Positions 1 through 11,167 of a stretch of DNA of 64,000 nt are shown here, piece by piece; the stretch's first letter is position 1; each line of letters begins with the position of its first letter. The stretch is taken from assembly GCF_008831285.2 (NCBI RefSeq), contig NC_045142.1:501001-565000 (forward strand), given 5' to 3'. A program made the translations under genes and the position numbers. This stretch comes from Nymphaea colorata. Taxonomy: Eukaryota; Streptophyta; Magnoliopsida; Nymphaeales; Nymphaeaceae. The notes under the pieces were generated by a model. It saw only the letters and a program-made list of their open reading frames with translations, ran no database searches and was not told the DNA's origin.

Positions 1-1805
1 TTGAACCAGCTGGGTCTGTCAGCTTGTCAATACCTTGCCAATCTGAAATAACAAAGCCCTGCAATTAATAAATCAGATATATATTATTATTTCAAGATGT
101 ACTTGGAGTGCATGTCTGTGAGCTTTCACAAAGCTTGGTGAGTTGTAATCCAAATGCATATAACATACCTTAAACCTCAGTGCTCCTTTGAGGTAGCGAG
201 TGACCAAATCATAGTCTGCATGCATTTTTATTCCGTTCACACTGGAGAAAGAGACCATGACAGTTGCAACACCTTTCCTAATGGCATTATAGTAGGGAGC
301 CATGTGAATCTTAAGCAATTCATAGCGACTGATAATGGTGTTGTCCTCATTTTTTCCTTCATGCGTCCCACCATCGCCCACATAGTGCTTGGCACAAGCT
401 GCTACACCTTTACTATTAACGAGTATGAGAACACAGATTAGTGTATCGAACATAATGTAGTAATTTGTCGCTATCAAATTGCAGAGGGCTGTTTCTACTC
501 ACTTTCCAGCAACAAAGGGAAGACCATTCCTTGGTTTTGAGCCTTGCAAACCAGGAATGATTTCAGTCATCATTTTGACAACCTTGGGATCTTCACTGTA
601 ACTCTCATAGCACCGACCCCAACGCGGATCCCTACATACCTATTTGTAGATGTCACAGCCTAACAGAAAATTTAACTTCAAAAGCTCTTAAGATGTGCTT
701 CTGAACAAGTTACTGAACTTACCAATTCAATAAATTCTTCTTGAACAATTTAGTCTAAGTCCTATATGGGATAACTATTTTATGATTGCTAGAGAGCATA
801 ATAAGTTCAATCTTACCGCAACGCAGGGTGCAAAAACATAAGGAATGCCAGTGGCTCTAACTTCTAGTGCTGTGGCCATACCAATCCTCTTCACAAGGTC
901 TGGGTCCCTGTATAGTTTAAAACAGAACATTCAAACATCTTCTACAATAGAACACACCAGGAGCTACATCTTAATTGCATGTTGCATGCTTTGTATGTCT
1001 TCATTTTTGTGATCCCCCCTGCTGTCGTTTTCTTGAACCAACTTATCACTGGAAAGTAACATCACTACATTATTTTATCTACAGGAAAATGATTGATATA
1101 AGAACTTAAAAGGAGGAAAATGTGATAGCAAAACTCTGGAACGTTTCTGCAAAGGAAACTGCCACAAGATTCCAACATTTTAATATCATGTTTTCTTCTC
1201 TTTACCTTATTTCCAAAAATCTACTTTGAAAGATGATGCTATATGAAGCTTTGGATGAAAGAAGAAAATGAAGTTCAATTCAAATTTGATTCTTGCCTGG
1301 TGGCACCGAGGCCAACATTATGAGGAAATATGGTTGCATTGAAGACATTGTTATGACCATGAACAGCATCAATACCATAAATCATTGGGATTTGCAGACG
1401 AGTAGATAATGCTTCCTTCTGAAAACCATTAACCATATCAACCCAATCTTGTGCAGAAGCTCGAGGACGAGGCACACTTTCTCCTCCACTCAATATACTT
1501 CCTGTTGAATGAACATCTAACATTCATATTTTTTAGATCAAAACTCGACCACTATGACTGTAAACAAAGAAGTTCCATGTTGTACCAATGAAGTAGTTTT
1601 TTATCACATCTGGAGATGCAACTGAGCGATCAATTTGTGTCATTTGCCCGATCTTCTCTGCAAGCGTCATTCGGCTCAGCAAGTCTTCGATCCTTACGTC
1701 CACTGGCTCATTTCGATCCTTGTACCTCAATCGGTCTGCTTTCCCAGCAGATATGCAGCTAAGAAGTAATAGAATGCCGAGCGTGGAGACTCCCATGTAC
1801 GCCAT
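1..1805 (-). CDS. GH3 beta-glucosidase / exo-beta-glucanase, 5' half (partial, spliced)
   Basis: Coding exons on the minus strand, in order: 1805-1586, 1501-1297, 907-817, 639-503, 412-169 and 58 to beyond 1. All phases join without a break, giving 318 residues. The plant family usually has about 620-660, so the C-terminal half lies off the left edge. The start [10 protein letters not shown] is followed by a hydrophobic run typical of a secretory signal peptide. Family motifs appear in order: [54 protein letters not shown], and FVISDWQG, whose Asp is the GH3 nucleophile. The family hydrolyses beta-glucans or beta-glucosides in the cell wall; the substrate here is inferred from family only. 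The intron after GLGATR starts with GC (1296-1295) instead of GT; the other introns in view are GT-AG. The usual SSWNG is SSVNG here. No premature stop is seen, so the gene is probably functional. Confidence 0.93.
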
Positions 1806-4052
1806 TCAGCTCAGTTCTTCTTGACAAAAATGAAGAGGTAGAAATAACTTATCAGTTTCTCAAAAGTACAGTTAGCTTGTAAAAAGCTCTGCTGCAGTAA
1901 TTCCTATTGACTCCAATATGAACATGATTCCTGATTATGGGACTCTTTTAAACACCATCCTTTGAACCAGAAAGGCACTAAAACCATTAACAAAAAAAAA
2001 AGGAGCAATATCAAAAGGCCAAATTCTATGAACCAGATAGTCAGAAACAAGAGAAAAAATAACAAAATTTCACAGAAAGAGAGAAAGAGGGAGGGAAGGG
2101 GATGAAGGGGGTGGGTGGGGTGGCGGTGAATGTGAGAGATCCTGAAGCTTAGCTGAATCTGCCTTAAAGATCAGTACCAGGCTACGACTTCAGAAACAAA
2201 GGCTGGAAATAAACTACCATCAGCAGAGCATCAAAGAGGAGACTGGAAGTCACTGGAAACAATCAAGCGGGCAACCAATGCAGGGAAACTATCCCAGCCT
2301 GAAAGAAAAGGAGAAAAGAAAAAAAACCAACAAAGGATAAAAACATCACCCTATAGAAACCAAAACATTTACAACAAGAAAGATACCAAAAAACCTTGTT
2401 CCCAATGAAAACAATGATCGACCATCAACATAAAGCAAAATAACAATGCTCCGAGAAAGCCATAACCAATCAATATTCTCGGTTCAACAAAGTAATTTGA
2501 TCCACCGCACGGGAAAATGAATTGCATGAATGATTATCTAACCTTTCTGTGCTACTACGATGCATATGAGAAGCTGAAAATCTTCGGTGTGGCTTCAAGG
2601 AGAGAAGACCTCGAGCAAATCCAGAGAGATTATAAATTTATAAAGGTGAGACAAATGGAAAAGAAGAGTGAGCGTGTAAAGAAAAAGCGGTTCTCCTCAC
2701 TTACATGTAATTTAAGGAAAAAAAATTAGCTTAGTATTTCATGACAGAAAGCGCCCTGTAATTTAGTTTATTTCATTCAAGCCCCCTCTTTAAAAATTTA
2801 TTTTTTCACTCTTTTTTTTGTCACAGGAACCGACAACAAGGACATTTCACTCACTTTATTTGACTCAAAAGAAGTATCTTTGACGCCACGAACCAAAAAG
2901 TACAACAGCTAAGTGCAATTACGGCAACCATAGGGAGCTTTTTTGGATTCATTTTGAAAACCTTTCTCCTGTTATTTTTCTTAAATACCTCATTTTATTA
3001 CATTAAAAAATTGGATCATATCACAGCCTTCTTTTTTTGCCTCCTAGAGTACATAACAATTTTGATGTCTATGGTTACCCCTTACTCAACATATGAGGTG
3101 ATCTAAGATCTTAGGCTCATGCATTTTAAAAATTTTGAAGGTTTTTCATTCTTGATCTTTAATAAGGAAATGAAATCTTTTGCTTGATTATCTTTATACA
3201 TCATGAATTTTTTACTCTTGCAGTGGGAAACTTCGGTTGTGCCAAATTCTTAAGTCAATCCATTTTCGTTGCACGACAAAATTCTGGATCAAAGCTTTGA
3301 AAATCACGTGTATCAAGTCATTCATGACTAATGAAACCATTCAAAGTTGTGAATCAAGAAACTGAAAAAAATAACTATCCTGTGTTTGAATGACATCAAA
3401 ATCATATTAGAGACTTGAATCTGGCATCAAAGCAGTTTAAAAAGAAAAACAAAGGGAGAAAAACTTGTTGGGTATTAAAACCTGGTTCTCTAACATGGCT
3501 AAACCAGTATCGTAGTATCACTTTGTATCAGACTGTATCGGATAGGCTCGTTACTGATACGATACAGAGACGACATGGGTTTGTATATTTTTCTAATTTC
3601 TATTTTTAGATCAGTACAAAGTAGTTTATATTAATTTTAATTTAGAATAATGAAAAATATGCCGATATGTAATAATACATATATGTGACCAAACTCATAG
3701 TGCCAATATGAATATTTAGAACATTGGTCCGAACGTTTGACAAAAATAAAGTGGAAAAGCTAGACATCCATATAGATAGTGACCCTAATTAAGTCTGGAC
3801 CCTACAAAGCTAGACCAAGTTTCATCACGGGTCCAAATCGGATATATTTATGGATTCACTAATTTGCAATAGACCTAAATACCATTGCTGGGGTTCTTTT
3901 GACAAGGAAAACCTCCTAGCTTGTTTGTGATGGAAAAAAAAAAAAATAAATATTTGCCTCTACGTTGAATCGGAAGTTTCAATACCGCTCCTAAAGGTAG
4001 CAAATAAGAGCCGGTACATAAGATGGAATTTTAATTTCCAGGCCATACATTT
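1806..4052. other. Upstream region of the GH3 gene; no gene recognised
   Basis: This should hold the promoter and leader of the GH3 gene, which is read leftwards. A purine-rich stretch at about 2072-2120 (GA and GGGA runs) reads as a CT-rich tract on the gene's strand, as is common in plant leaders. A 70-codon open frame at 2517-2729 has a lysine-rich end but no recognisable domain and is not called. The rest is AT-rich without visible structure. Confidence 0.5.
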
Positions 4053-4053
4053 T

Positions 4054-4084
<31 letters not shown>
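4053..4084. repeat. Compound microsatellite (CA)n(TA)n
   Basis: Dinucleotide run that changes from CA to TA units. Its likely instability is inferred. Confidence 0.9.
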
Positions 4085-4976
4085 AGAAAGATCTTTAAAT
4101 TGTTTAAAAGCAATTATCCATTCAACTTTATAATCTAAAAAAAAAACATGTTTAAAAGCCATTATTTTTTAAACTCGATGCCCCTTCCTTAATCCTGTCA
4201 CCCAAGTTTAGAACTGTTTTGGAACCTGAGTAGACCGAATTTTATATTTTTTGAAAAAAGTATATTTATTTATTTATTTTAACCCTGATACATTGCCCTG
4301 TATATATTACTGAAACAACTTATACTGTGCAGTTACTAAGAAGGAACACATACTGTATAATAGCATTAGATTATTAGACGGAAGTCATTTGAATTTGAAC
4401 TAGGATATTGGAGACGTAGTCCAAGCATTGTCATTCCTAGTGTTATCCTATCTTCACTCCACGAATTTCACTTTACTGAAAGTAAAAGGGTTTGGAATTT
4501 TACTTCTCCTTGATTTAAATCAAAAGAAGTTCTTCCTTAACAGTGAATAAAGAATTCCAATCTGCTTGTCATTTTAAAGTGGTTTTCGTTTTTATGCTTT
4601 TCGTATAAGTTGCTCTCTATATTGCTCCAAGTCCGGTGCGGGTATACCAGGTTCAAAACTGCCAAATAAAGATCCAGATCCATGTGTCCATAAAATTGAA
4701 CCAAATGGTACTATGGCAGCACACGGACAGGTTTAAGCTTGTACCGAACCTTGTCCAGTGCTGAGAAGGATTGCCCAATGTCGACGCACGATCAAGTCGA
4801 GCTTAGACTGCACCCAGTTCGTTTGTCTTGAAGCCGGCAGCTTGAACGGAGCCTTTTGTGATGCCAGTTTAGATAGAGAGAGAGATGAGTGCAAAAAGAA
4901 CTGAGAATGACAACTCTCATATTTACTTATCTACACCAGGGACACTTGTTTAAACAAACTCAAATTTTATGGAACA

Positions 4977-4978
<2 letters not shown>

Positions 4979-5029
<51 letters not shown>
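4979..5029. repeat. (TA)n microsatellite, about 25 units
   Basis: An uninterrupted TA run of about 50 bp. It is followed at 5069-5112 by a motif with CCCACACCAGCCACA and TGGCTATGCCAC. Similar motifs occur at 50963-51003 and, in weaker form, at 61232-61280, suggesting a dispersed non-autonomous element. Confidence 0.9.
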
Positions 5030-5030
<1 letters not shown>

Positions 5031-5582
5031 ATTTTTATTTAAAAATAATTTTTTTTTTAAGAGGGTGGGGTGAACAACTGCCCACACCAGCCACAATATG
5101 GCTATGCCACCGATCTACACTCAACCTCTATAGAATAGTAGCGCCCATGAAAATCAAACAAGAGACGTGCCACCTTACCTGTGAGAGACCGAAAAAGTCT
5201 TCAAATGTGAGTTGGAGAAATAGGGAGACGTTGAAGTTTTCAAAATACCGTATGGGGTTAAATGTAACTTAATTTTAAATATTGAAAAGTTCAAATTTCT
5301 TTTATGAAATGCACAAAGATGAAGCACATTCAATCGATATTTTCATTAACTAAGGCGATATTTTACGCAAAAAATAAAGCTTGACAAGGCTCGATCAGGT
5401 TATTCAGCCCGTAGTTTAAGACCTGACCCGATTTGCTAGCCCGGCCATCTCAAGTTGTTTGACCTCGGAGTCAGGTAATAAAGGTGGTTCCCAAAACCAA
5501 GCTCCTTTTTAATGTGGGTCGGCAACACCCGATCACCGACTCAATTTGGCATGGGCAAAAAAGGACCATAGTCTGAACAACG
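5030..5582. other. Intergenic, probable old repeat sequence
   Basis: No open frame is recognised. The stretch 5390-5570 is relatively GC-rich, with pieces such as CTCGATCAGG and CCCGGCC. It resembles degenerate plant repeats seen elsewhere in this window, for example 23405-23515, but I cannot define its ends. Confidence 0.35.
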
Positions 5583-5940
5583 AGTTATAAAATTATATCG
5601 TCAATCAGCTTCGTCGATAGTTAAGACGCTTGCTTTGTCAGTGGTAAGTCCAGGAATATATGCTTCTCGAAGTAAAAAAAGAAAAAGTTGAGAAAGGTTC
5701 ACATTATATTAGCGAATGTAGAACGTAAAGAATATAGTATTGGCGTTAGTGAGAATAAAGTTAGCAATAATCAAAGTTGCTAAGGGAAAGGAGCATATAC
5801 TTGCAGAAAAAGAAAGCGAAGACTGCTTCATATCATATCACGTGAGCATGTAAAGAATATAATATCTAAAGTTACGTGCTTTACAAGTTTTTGGAAATTT
5901 AATTTTTCAAACCAACCTTTCACCTATAATTTATAATCCT
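5583..5940 (+). repeat. Dispersed repeat, copy 1
   Basis: About 350 bp that align along their whole length with 23591-23920 in the same orientation. Shared blocks include AGTTATAAAATTA, AGTTAAGAC, CAGGAATATATG (here) against CGAGGAATATATG, TCACATTATATT, AGCAATAATCAAAGTTGC and TATACTTGCAGAAAA. Many small indels and substitutions show that the copies are old. No coding potential, long inverted ends or tRNA boxes are evident, so the class is unknown. Confidence 0.7.
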
Positions 5941-7897
5941 TAATGCAATTTGTTCTTTTTTAGGGTAAGCGTCAATTATTTATACTGCGCAAAAGAAGGG
6001 ACAACCATATATAAGTTGAAACATGCTTCGAAGACACCAAAAATAGATCCTATAAAAATAATATAGACCACCACCCTTTCTTTGGTTTGTTGCGTATAAT
6101 ATACATGGCTTGTTTATTCATCTAATTTGTGAACATCAGCATATAAATATAATTTATATACAAAACAATTTGCGTACCTCCTTTCAACATTGAAAAAATT
6201 ATTCACTTAACCTGAGTAAGGACTGTTCAATCGGGTTGGGTTGGTATTCATAGTTAAAGATATTGGGGTCCGTCCTGATAAAGACTAGCCTCTATCCTCG
6301 CCCCTCTGCAAAGATATTCTGTAGACCTTCTTGGAACCCTCTTGTTTTAATATTCTCTGTCTGCTCTGGCATAATCTTCAATAAATTACATTTAAGCCAG
6401 GCCTGATGCCTCCTTCTTGTACCCAAAAAAGTGGACGATCTCATGAGTAATAAAAAAATCTTGGCGATGTTTGTGTGTTTGCCTTTAGATCCGAGGGTTT
6501 GAAAACCAAGTTTCTCAGCAAATCAATAAGGAATCACCTCTGTTTGCAGGGAATAATCCTTTGTAGAATCTCTTTCGTGTCATTGCCCATGCGGATTTCA
6601 ATGAAGATTTGTAAAGCATGAGCAATCATCGCTATGATTTTATAATTTTCTCCTCTTCGTTTCTATTCAATATCATACAGTTTTATCACACATTTGGTTG
6701 ACCATCTCAGTGGAAAGCATATCCCTCCTTTATGTTGTAATTTTGATTTAAAAGGAATTGATGTGGAATCTTTCCTTGGTCGTTATTTCTTGAAATATAT
6801 ACTAGTGAACATTGATTACATGCATGCGTACGTCATTAGCTATTTAGTTTTTTTCTTGTTTGCTGCCTCCTAATTGCTGCACACTGTTGCCGAGAATCTT
6901 TGCATCTATGAATCTTCTCCCTTAAGCAGCTGGTGTAGTTTGGTTTGGATACTTGAATGGAGTTCATGCTGGGAAATGGATTGACAGTTTGTTAATTATT
7001 CGGTTGAGAGCAAATATTTGTTTAATGGATATGCTCAGTGTATGTTCTTCCACTTAACTAGATCATTCTTACTGCTAGTAATCCATGAAATAATGGGATG
7101 ACTTGTTTCTAGATTGGACTCAACACAATTTTATATGACAAGATAAAACAAGTATAACAATTGCAGCAGCATCATGGGTAGCACATATGACAACAACAGT
7201 TACAAGTACAACACATACTGTATGTCTATAAAGAACAAAAAGAAAAGGTAAAACTCATGATAGAGAGCTGATGCAAGAATCCAGCAACAGAAGTTCGTAA
7301 GGAAGGTTCACTTAACTGAAAGTACATAATAAATTCTTCAGGAATTACTCCACTAAATGCTCCAGTTCCGCGTAGTATCTATGATGCTACTAGAGGTGAT
7401 AATTGATCTTGTTCATGACTGCACCCTGAGTCTTTAGTACTCAGCTCTTCCTTTGGAGAACCAAAAGAAACAAGTAGCAACCTTTCCCTGAATTCTGAAG
7501 ACTACCAGCTGACACTAGAAGTCTCTTGTTCAGATGGTCTAGTATTTCCTATTATTGACTCCATCTCCTTGAGGACTAAATGTATATGAACACCTTATTC
7601 CACTAGTCACATGAGCAGCATCTCAAAGTTCATAAAGGTATCAACAGAAGCCTCACACAAGTAGTTTCTATCCTTATAATACTTGACAATCTGCAAAAGA
7701 AATGCACCCAAAACAGATAACAGCCAACGGGAAAATGAGGCCCAAATACCTGCCAATTTTATGAGTTTGAGACATATCATCTATGGCTTCCAACAGAAAA
7801 TAGAAATATCATAACATGACGAGCCAACGTGGTTTCCCCACTGAATTGTAATTCATTAACAGTTCCAGGGGCAATTTTCACCCCAATCCATCGCATT
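5941..7897. other. Intergenic; nothing recognised
   Basis: AT-rich sequence with no open frame above about 60 codons that resembles a protein. The stretch 7170-7890 is somewhat less AT-rich and adjoins the MADS-box remnant, so it may include decayed downstream parts of that gene. I could not place any motif there. Confidence 0.4.
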
Positions 7898-8107
7898 TCA
7901 GGTGGTATTCCTCACCTTGATGTAAACCATAAGCAGTTTCTTCTTGAAGCCTAGGTGCGAAAAAGATGACGATGATTCGCTGCCTTTCTTCATGAGGCCA
8001 TGCCGGCGCTTGGAGAAACAAACCTGGTGACTATCTTTATTATAATTTTCTTGATCTTGATCTTTTGATGCCCCAGCTTTCGTCTTGGCAGTTGGCCCGC
8101 GGTTCAC
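7898..8107 (-). pseudogene. Type I MADS-box gene remnant
   Basis: A 69-codon minus-strand frame contains NKDSHQVCFSKRRHGLMKKG at about 7976-8038. This matches the DNA-binding core of MADS-box factors, whose usual form is near RQVTFSKRRxGLxKKAxEL. After that the sequence turns into a serine-rich run and departs from the family, so the rest of the MADS domain is lost or shifted. Upstream residues (RGPTAKTKAGASKDQDQ) do not resemble a normal MADS N-terminus. Type I origin (AGL61/62-like) is inferred from the motif. Too short to bind DNA as a MADS dimer, so it is called a remnant. Confidence 0.55.
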
Positions 8108-8385
8108 AGGTCCGCAATATTTGAGGAGACTGTGGACCCAATATTGTTAGGAACTACTTCAATGACTTGCTGATCGTCCCTGCCTGAGCCAGACTCGATG
8201 AGGAAGGGACAGAAGACAACGAAGCGGTGGATAGAGCTCCGACAAGAGGCAGAGGCGGTGGAGGTAGAAGTTCAGGGACGTCCAAAGGTGGTCGTGGGGG
8301 TGCTGGGCAGCTGAAATCTAAAACCCGACCCGACCCAACCCTTGTGAAGCAGCTCTGACTTGGGACGTTCAATACTGCCACCGTC

Positions 8386-8706
8386 TATGACCACGCCGCC
8401 GTTAGGCTTAAATATTAGGGATGAATTCCTCGATGAAGAAGAGCTTGTAGGTGCTGCAAGAACATCCAATCTTCTGCGATCCTCTACTTATTGGTGGTTT
8501 TTTGAGCAAAGAAACAAGAACTTCCAATCTCCTATGATCATCTACTTCTTGGTGGTTTTCCGAGTAAAGAATGACTCTCTCAACCAAACCTCCGGTAGTT
8601 GGTATCAATCTTGGTACAACATACTCTCGTGTAGAAGTATGACTTAACAATCGAGTGGAGATCATTGCCAACAATTTGGGCAATAGGACAACTCCTTCTC
8701 GTGTCG
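8386..8706 (+). repeat. Left arm of HSP70 inverted duplication (5' end copy, plus strand)
   Basis: Plus-strand copy of the 5' leader and first HSP70 codons, inverted relative to the pseudogene body at 8708-10079. It includes the frame reading GINLGTTYSRVEV, then a TGA stop at 8640-8642, then [20 protein letters not shown]. It pairs with 9945-10271, matching in the leader (CCTAATATTTAAG on the reverse strand) and the coding part. Both arms contain an internal tandem duplication of a segment with GATTGGAAGTTCTTG (GATTGGATGTTCTTG in one left-arm copy). The shared nonsense codon shows that the arm was copied after the gene had died. Confidence 0.85.
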
Positions 8707-8707
8707 C

Positions 8708-10079
8708 CTTTTTTCTTCCATTTCGAGTATGAAATGTTGGCATGGATTCCCTCATTCATTGTGGCATTTTCCATTTGACAGGCATACATGTGTAGGACGT
8801 TCCTCTCTTTTATCTTTTTTTTGTACTTCTCATCCTCTAACGTATACCGCTCACTTGGCAGCTTCGATTGCAGCACCATAAGCAACAACTTAATCGAGAT
8901 TGATGCTTCTAGAAAGTTTCTTGTCATCAAAGAAATCCTTTAACAATTGTTGTATTTTCGGTATTCTAGTCGACCCACCCAAAAGAACGATGTCGTGGAT
9001 GGAGCTTTTCTCCATCTTTGCATCATTCAAGCACCTCTCAACTTTTTCCAAGCATTTTTGAAAAAGATTTAAGTTAAGTTTTTCAAACCAGCTACGGGTT
9101 ACCGTATAAACAAAGTCTATGCCCCCATAGAAACAATCGATCTCAATGACAGCCTTCAAATGGGTAGATAGGTGGCACGTTGCCTTTTCGCACTGCATTC
9201 TCAAACGCCTGAGGGACCTATGGTTGCTGCTGATGTCCTCATTGTGCTTCCTCTTGAACTCCTCCATCAACTCATCTAGCATTCTATTGTCGAAGTCTTC
9301 GCCACCAAGATGGGTGTCCCATGCTGTGGCTTTTACCACGTATTCCGCCAAATGTATGGTCACCAATGAGACGTCAAAGGTTTTGCCGCCGAGATCGAAT
9401 ACAAAAATGTTCTTGGGACCTTCTCTTGTGACGTCCCTAAGGAAGCCATAAGAGATTGCAGCGGTGGTTGGTTCATTGATTATGTGCATGATGCTTAGGC
9501 CGGTTAATGGTGTCTGCGTTCTTGGTGGCCTGACGTTGAACATCGTTAAAGTAGGCAGGGGCGGTCACGACGGCATTGTCGATGGAGGTGCCGAGATACG
9601 ACACCACCACCTCACGCATCTTTTTCAGCACCATTGCTGAGACCTCCTCCGGGAGGAACTGCTTCTTTTCACCCTAGACGACGATGACCGGTTTGTCGCC
9701 TGAATTTGGAACCACTTGAAAAGGCTAGAGTTTTACTTCGCTCTGCACTGTAGCATCACTGAATCGCCTGTCTATGATACGCTTGACGTTTGCAAGAAGT
9801 GAAAGATGAAACCAGTGACTAACAAAAGTTTCATCCCAACTATATGACATAAGTTTGAAACTCACCAAGGATGGTACTGCTCGGGTTCCAGATGACGTGG
9901 GATTTCGCCGGCTCACCGATCAGACGTTCTTCGTCGGCGAAGTTGACACGAGAAGGAGTTGTCCTATTGCCCAAATCGTTGGCAATGATCTCCACTCGAT
10001 TGTTAAGTCATACTTCCACACAGGAGTATGTTGTACCAAGATCGATACCAATCGCCAGAGCTTTGGTTGCGAGTGTCAT
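8708..10079 (-). pseudogene. Cytosolic HSP70 pseudogene, internally deleted
   Basis: Reads from Met at 10079. The N-terminal ATPase domain begins ALAIGIDLGTTYSCVEV, followed by a stop at 10008-10010. An intron remnant lies at 9865-9790, inside an Asp codon as in plant HSP70 genes, but its 3' end is CAA instead of CAG. The frame resumes VKRIIDRRFSDATVQSEVKL, then has TAG stops at 9725-9727 and near 9676, a frameshift near 9500, and a long open part (9543-8890) with [27 protein letters not shown] and [11 protein letters not shown]. After VVAYGAAIEA it jumps to the C-terminal lid (YTLEDEKYKKK), so the peptide-binding domain is missing. The phosphate-loop Gly is replaced by Lys (GGKTFD for GGGTFD). 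Clearly non-functional as a chaperone. Confidence 0.92.
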
Positions 10080-10271
10080 TCTTTGTTCGGAAGACCTCCA
10101 ACAAGTAGAGAATCGTAGAAGATTGGAAGTTCTTGTTTCTTTGCCTAGAAAACCACCAACAAGTAGAGGATCATAGAAGATTGGAAGTTCTTGCAGTGCC
10201 TACAAACTCTAGTTCATCGAGAAAACCCTCTGTCTTCCCTAATATTTAAGTGTCACGGTGGCGTGGTCATA
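9945..10271 (-). repeat. Right arm of HSP70 inverted duplication
   Basis: Original 5' end of the HSP70 pseudogene (leader plus about 40 codons, minus strand). It is inverted and repeated at 8386-8706. The arms are separated by about 1.24 kb of pseudogene body. By eye they are roughly 85-90% identical with a few indels; no alignment was computed. Confidence 0.85.
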
Positions 10272-11167
10272 TGTATTTTTGTGACTAAAAAACTATAAAT
10301 TTTTTCATTACTTACACTGTCATCTGTAGTTTATCTAAAAATAGACATGTAGTGTTCTACGTTGTTCTTCCACTTAACTAGATCATTCTTACTGCTCCCT
10401 TGCCACAAATCAAACAAATGTACACCATTTGTTGGAATCTGCATGGGACTTTATCGTTTTGTGCTTTGCCACTTGTCTTTGTAAGATCTTATTCAATGTA
10501 TTTCTTTCTTTTTTTTTTGATAAGATGAACACATTCCATGTTCAGTTTTCCACTTCTTCAAGTCCAATCTTCACCAATGTAAACATAGAACCCTACTAAT
10601 CTTAGAGTGCCGTATCTTGACCATCTAAGCAAGACACATACATCCGACATATGTATGTATTTTCATATGTGTATGTATCTCTGTATGTATATGTACTATG
10701 TACACTATAAGTAGATATGTATAAGTAGGAATTCAATCTGTTTTTGTTCGGCATCCATTTTTGTTTACTTTGCCAAACAAATGTGTAACATACTTGTATG
10801 CTGGTGCCTCATTGTTAGCTTTTCTAGCTTCTATTCTTCTCAGTTACACAAGCTCCATCTACTCCACTAAGCTAACGTGAAGAATATGATGTCTTAAATG
10901 GAGCTTATCAATAGCATTACGAAGATATAATATTAAGACTTGCCAACCCAAGTAATTTCATACAGCCATTATTGCAGCAGTTATACAACACTATACCAGA
11001 AGTTCCTTAAATTTAGAATCGAATTATGTTCTTTAGATTCTCTATGTTACTTGGTTCATTTGAAAAGATGTTGCTGCCTTTTTAGTTGTAAGATACACAC
11101 TCTTCAAGATAATATCTTGTTTCATTTGCGATGTATATTCTTACCAAGATTTTATTCAAATTGACAG
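10272..11167. other. Intergenic; nothing recognised
   Basis: AT-rich. It contains short TATG/TATGTA runs at about 10645-10700. The sequence at 10370-10397, TCTTCCACTTAACTAGATCATTCTTACTGCT, repeats almost exactly at 7046-7077, so the two sides of the MADS/HSP70 block share a short direct repeat. No gene motif was found. Confidence 0.45.

Noticed and set aside
8154-8381. Proline-rich minus frame and its glycine/arginine-rich plus complement
   Set aside because: The low-complexity composition looks protein-like in either direction, but no family, splice signal or start context supports a gene.
8360-8755. Overlapping open frames on both strands of the HSP70 left arm
   Set aside because: They are frames of the inverted HSP70 leader and its complement. 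The meaningful reading is the HSP70 N-terminus with a stop.
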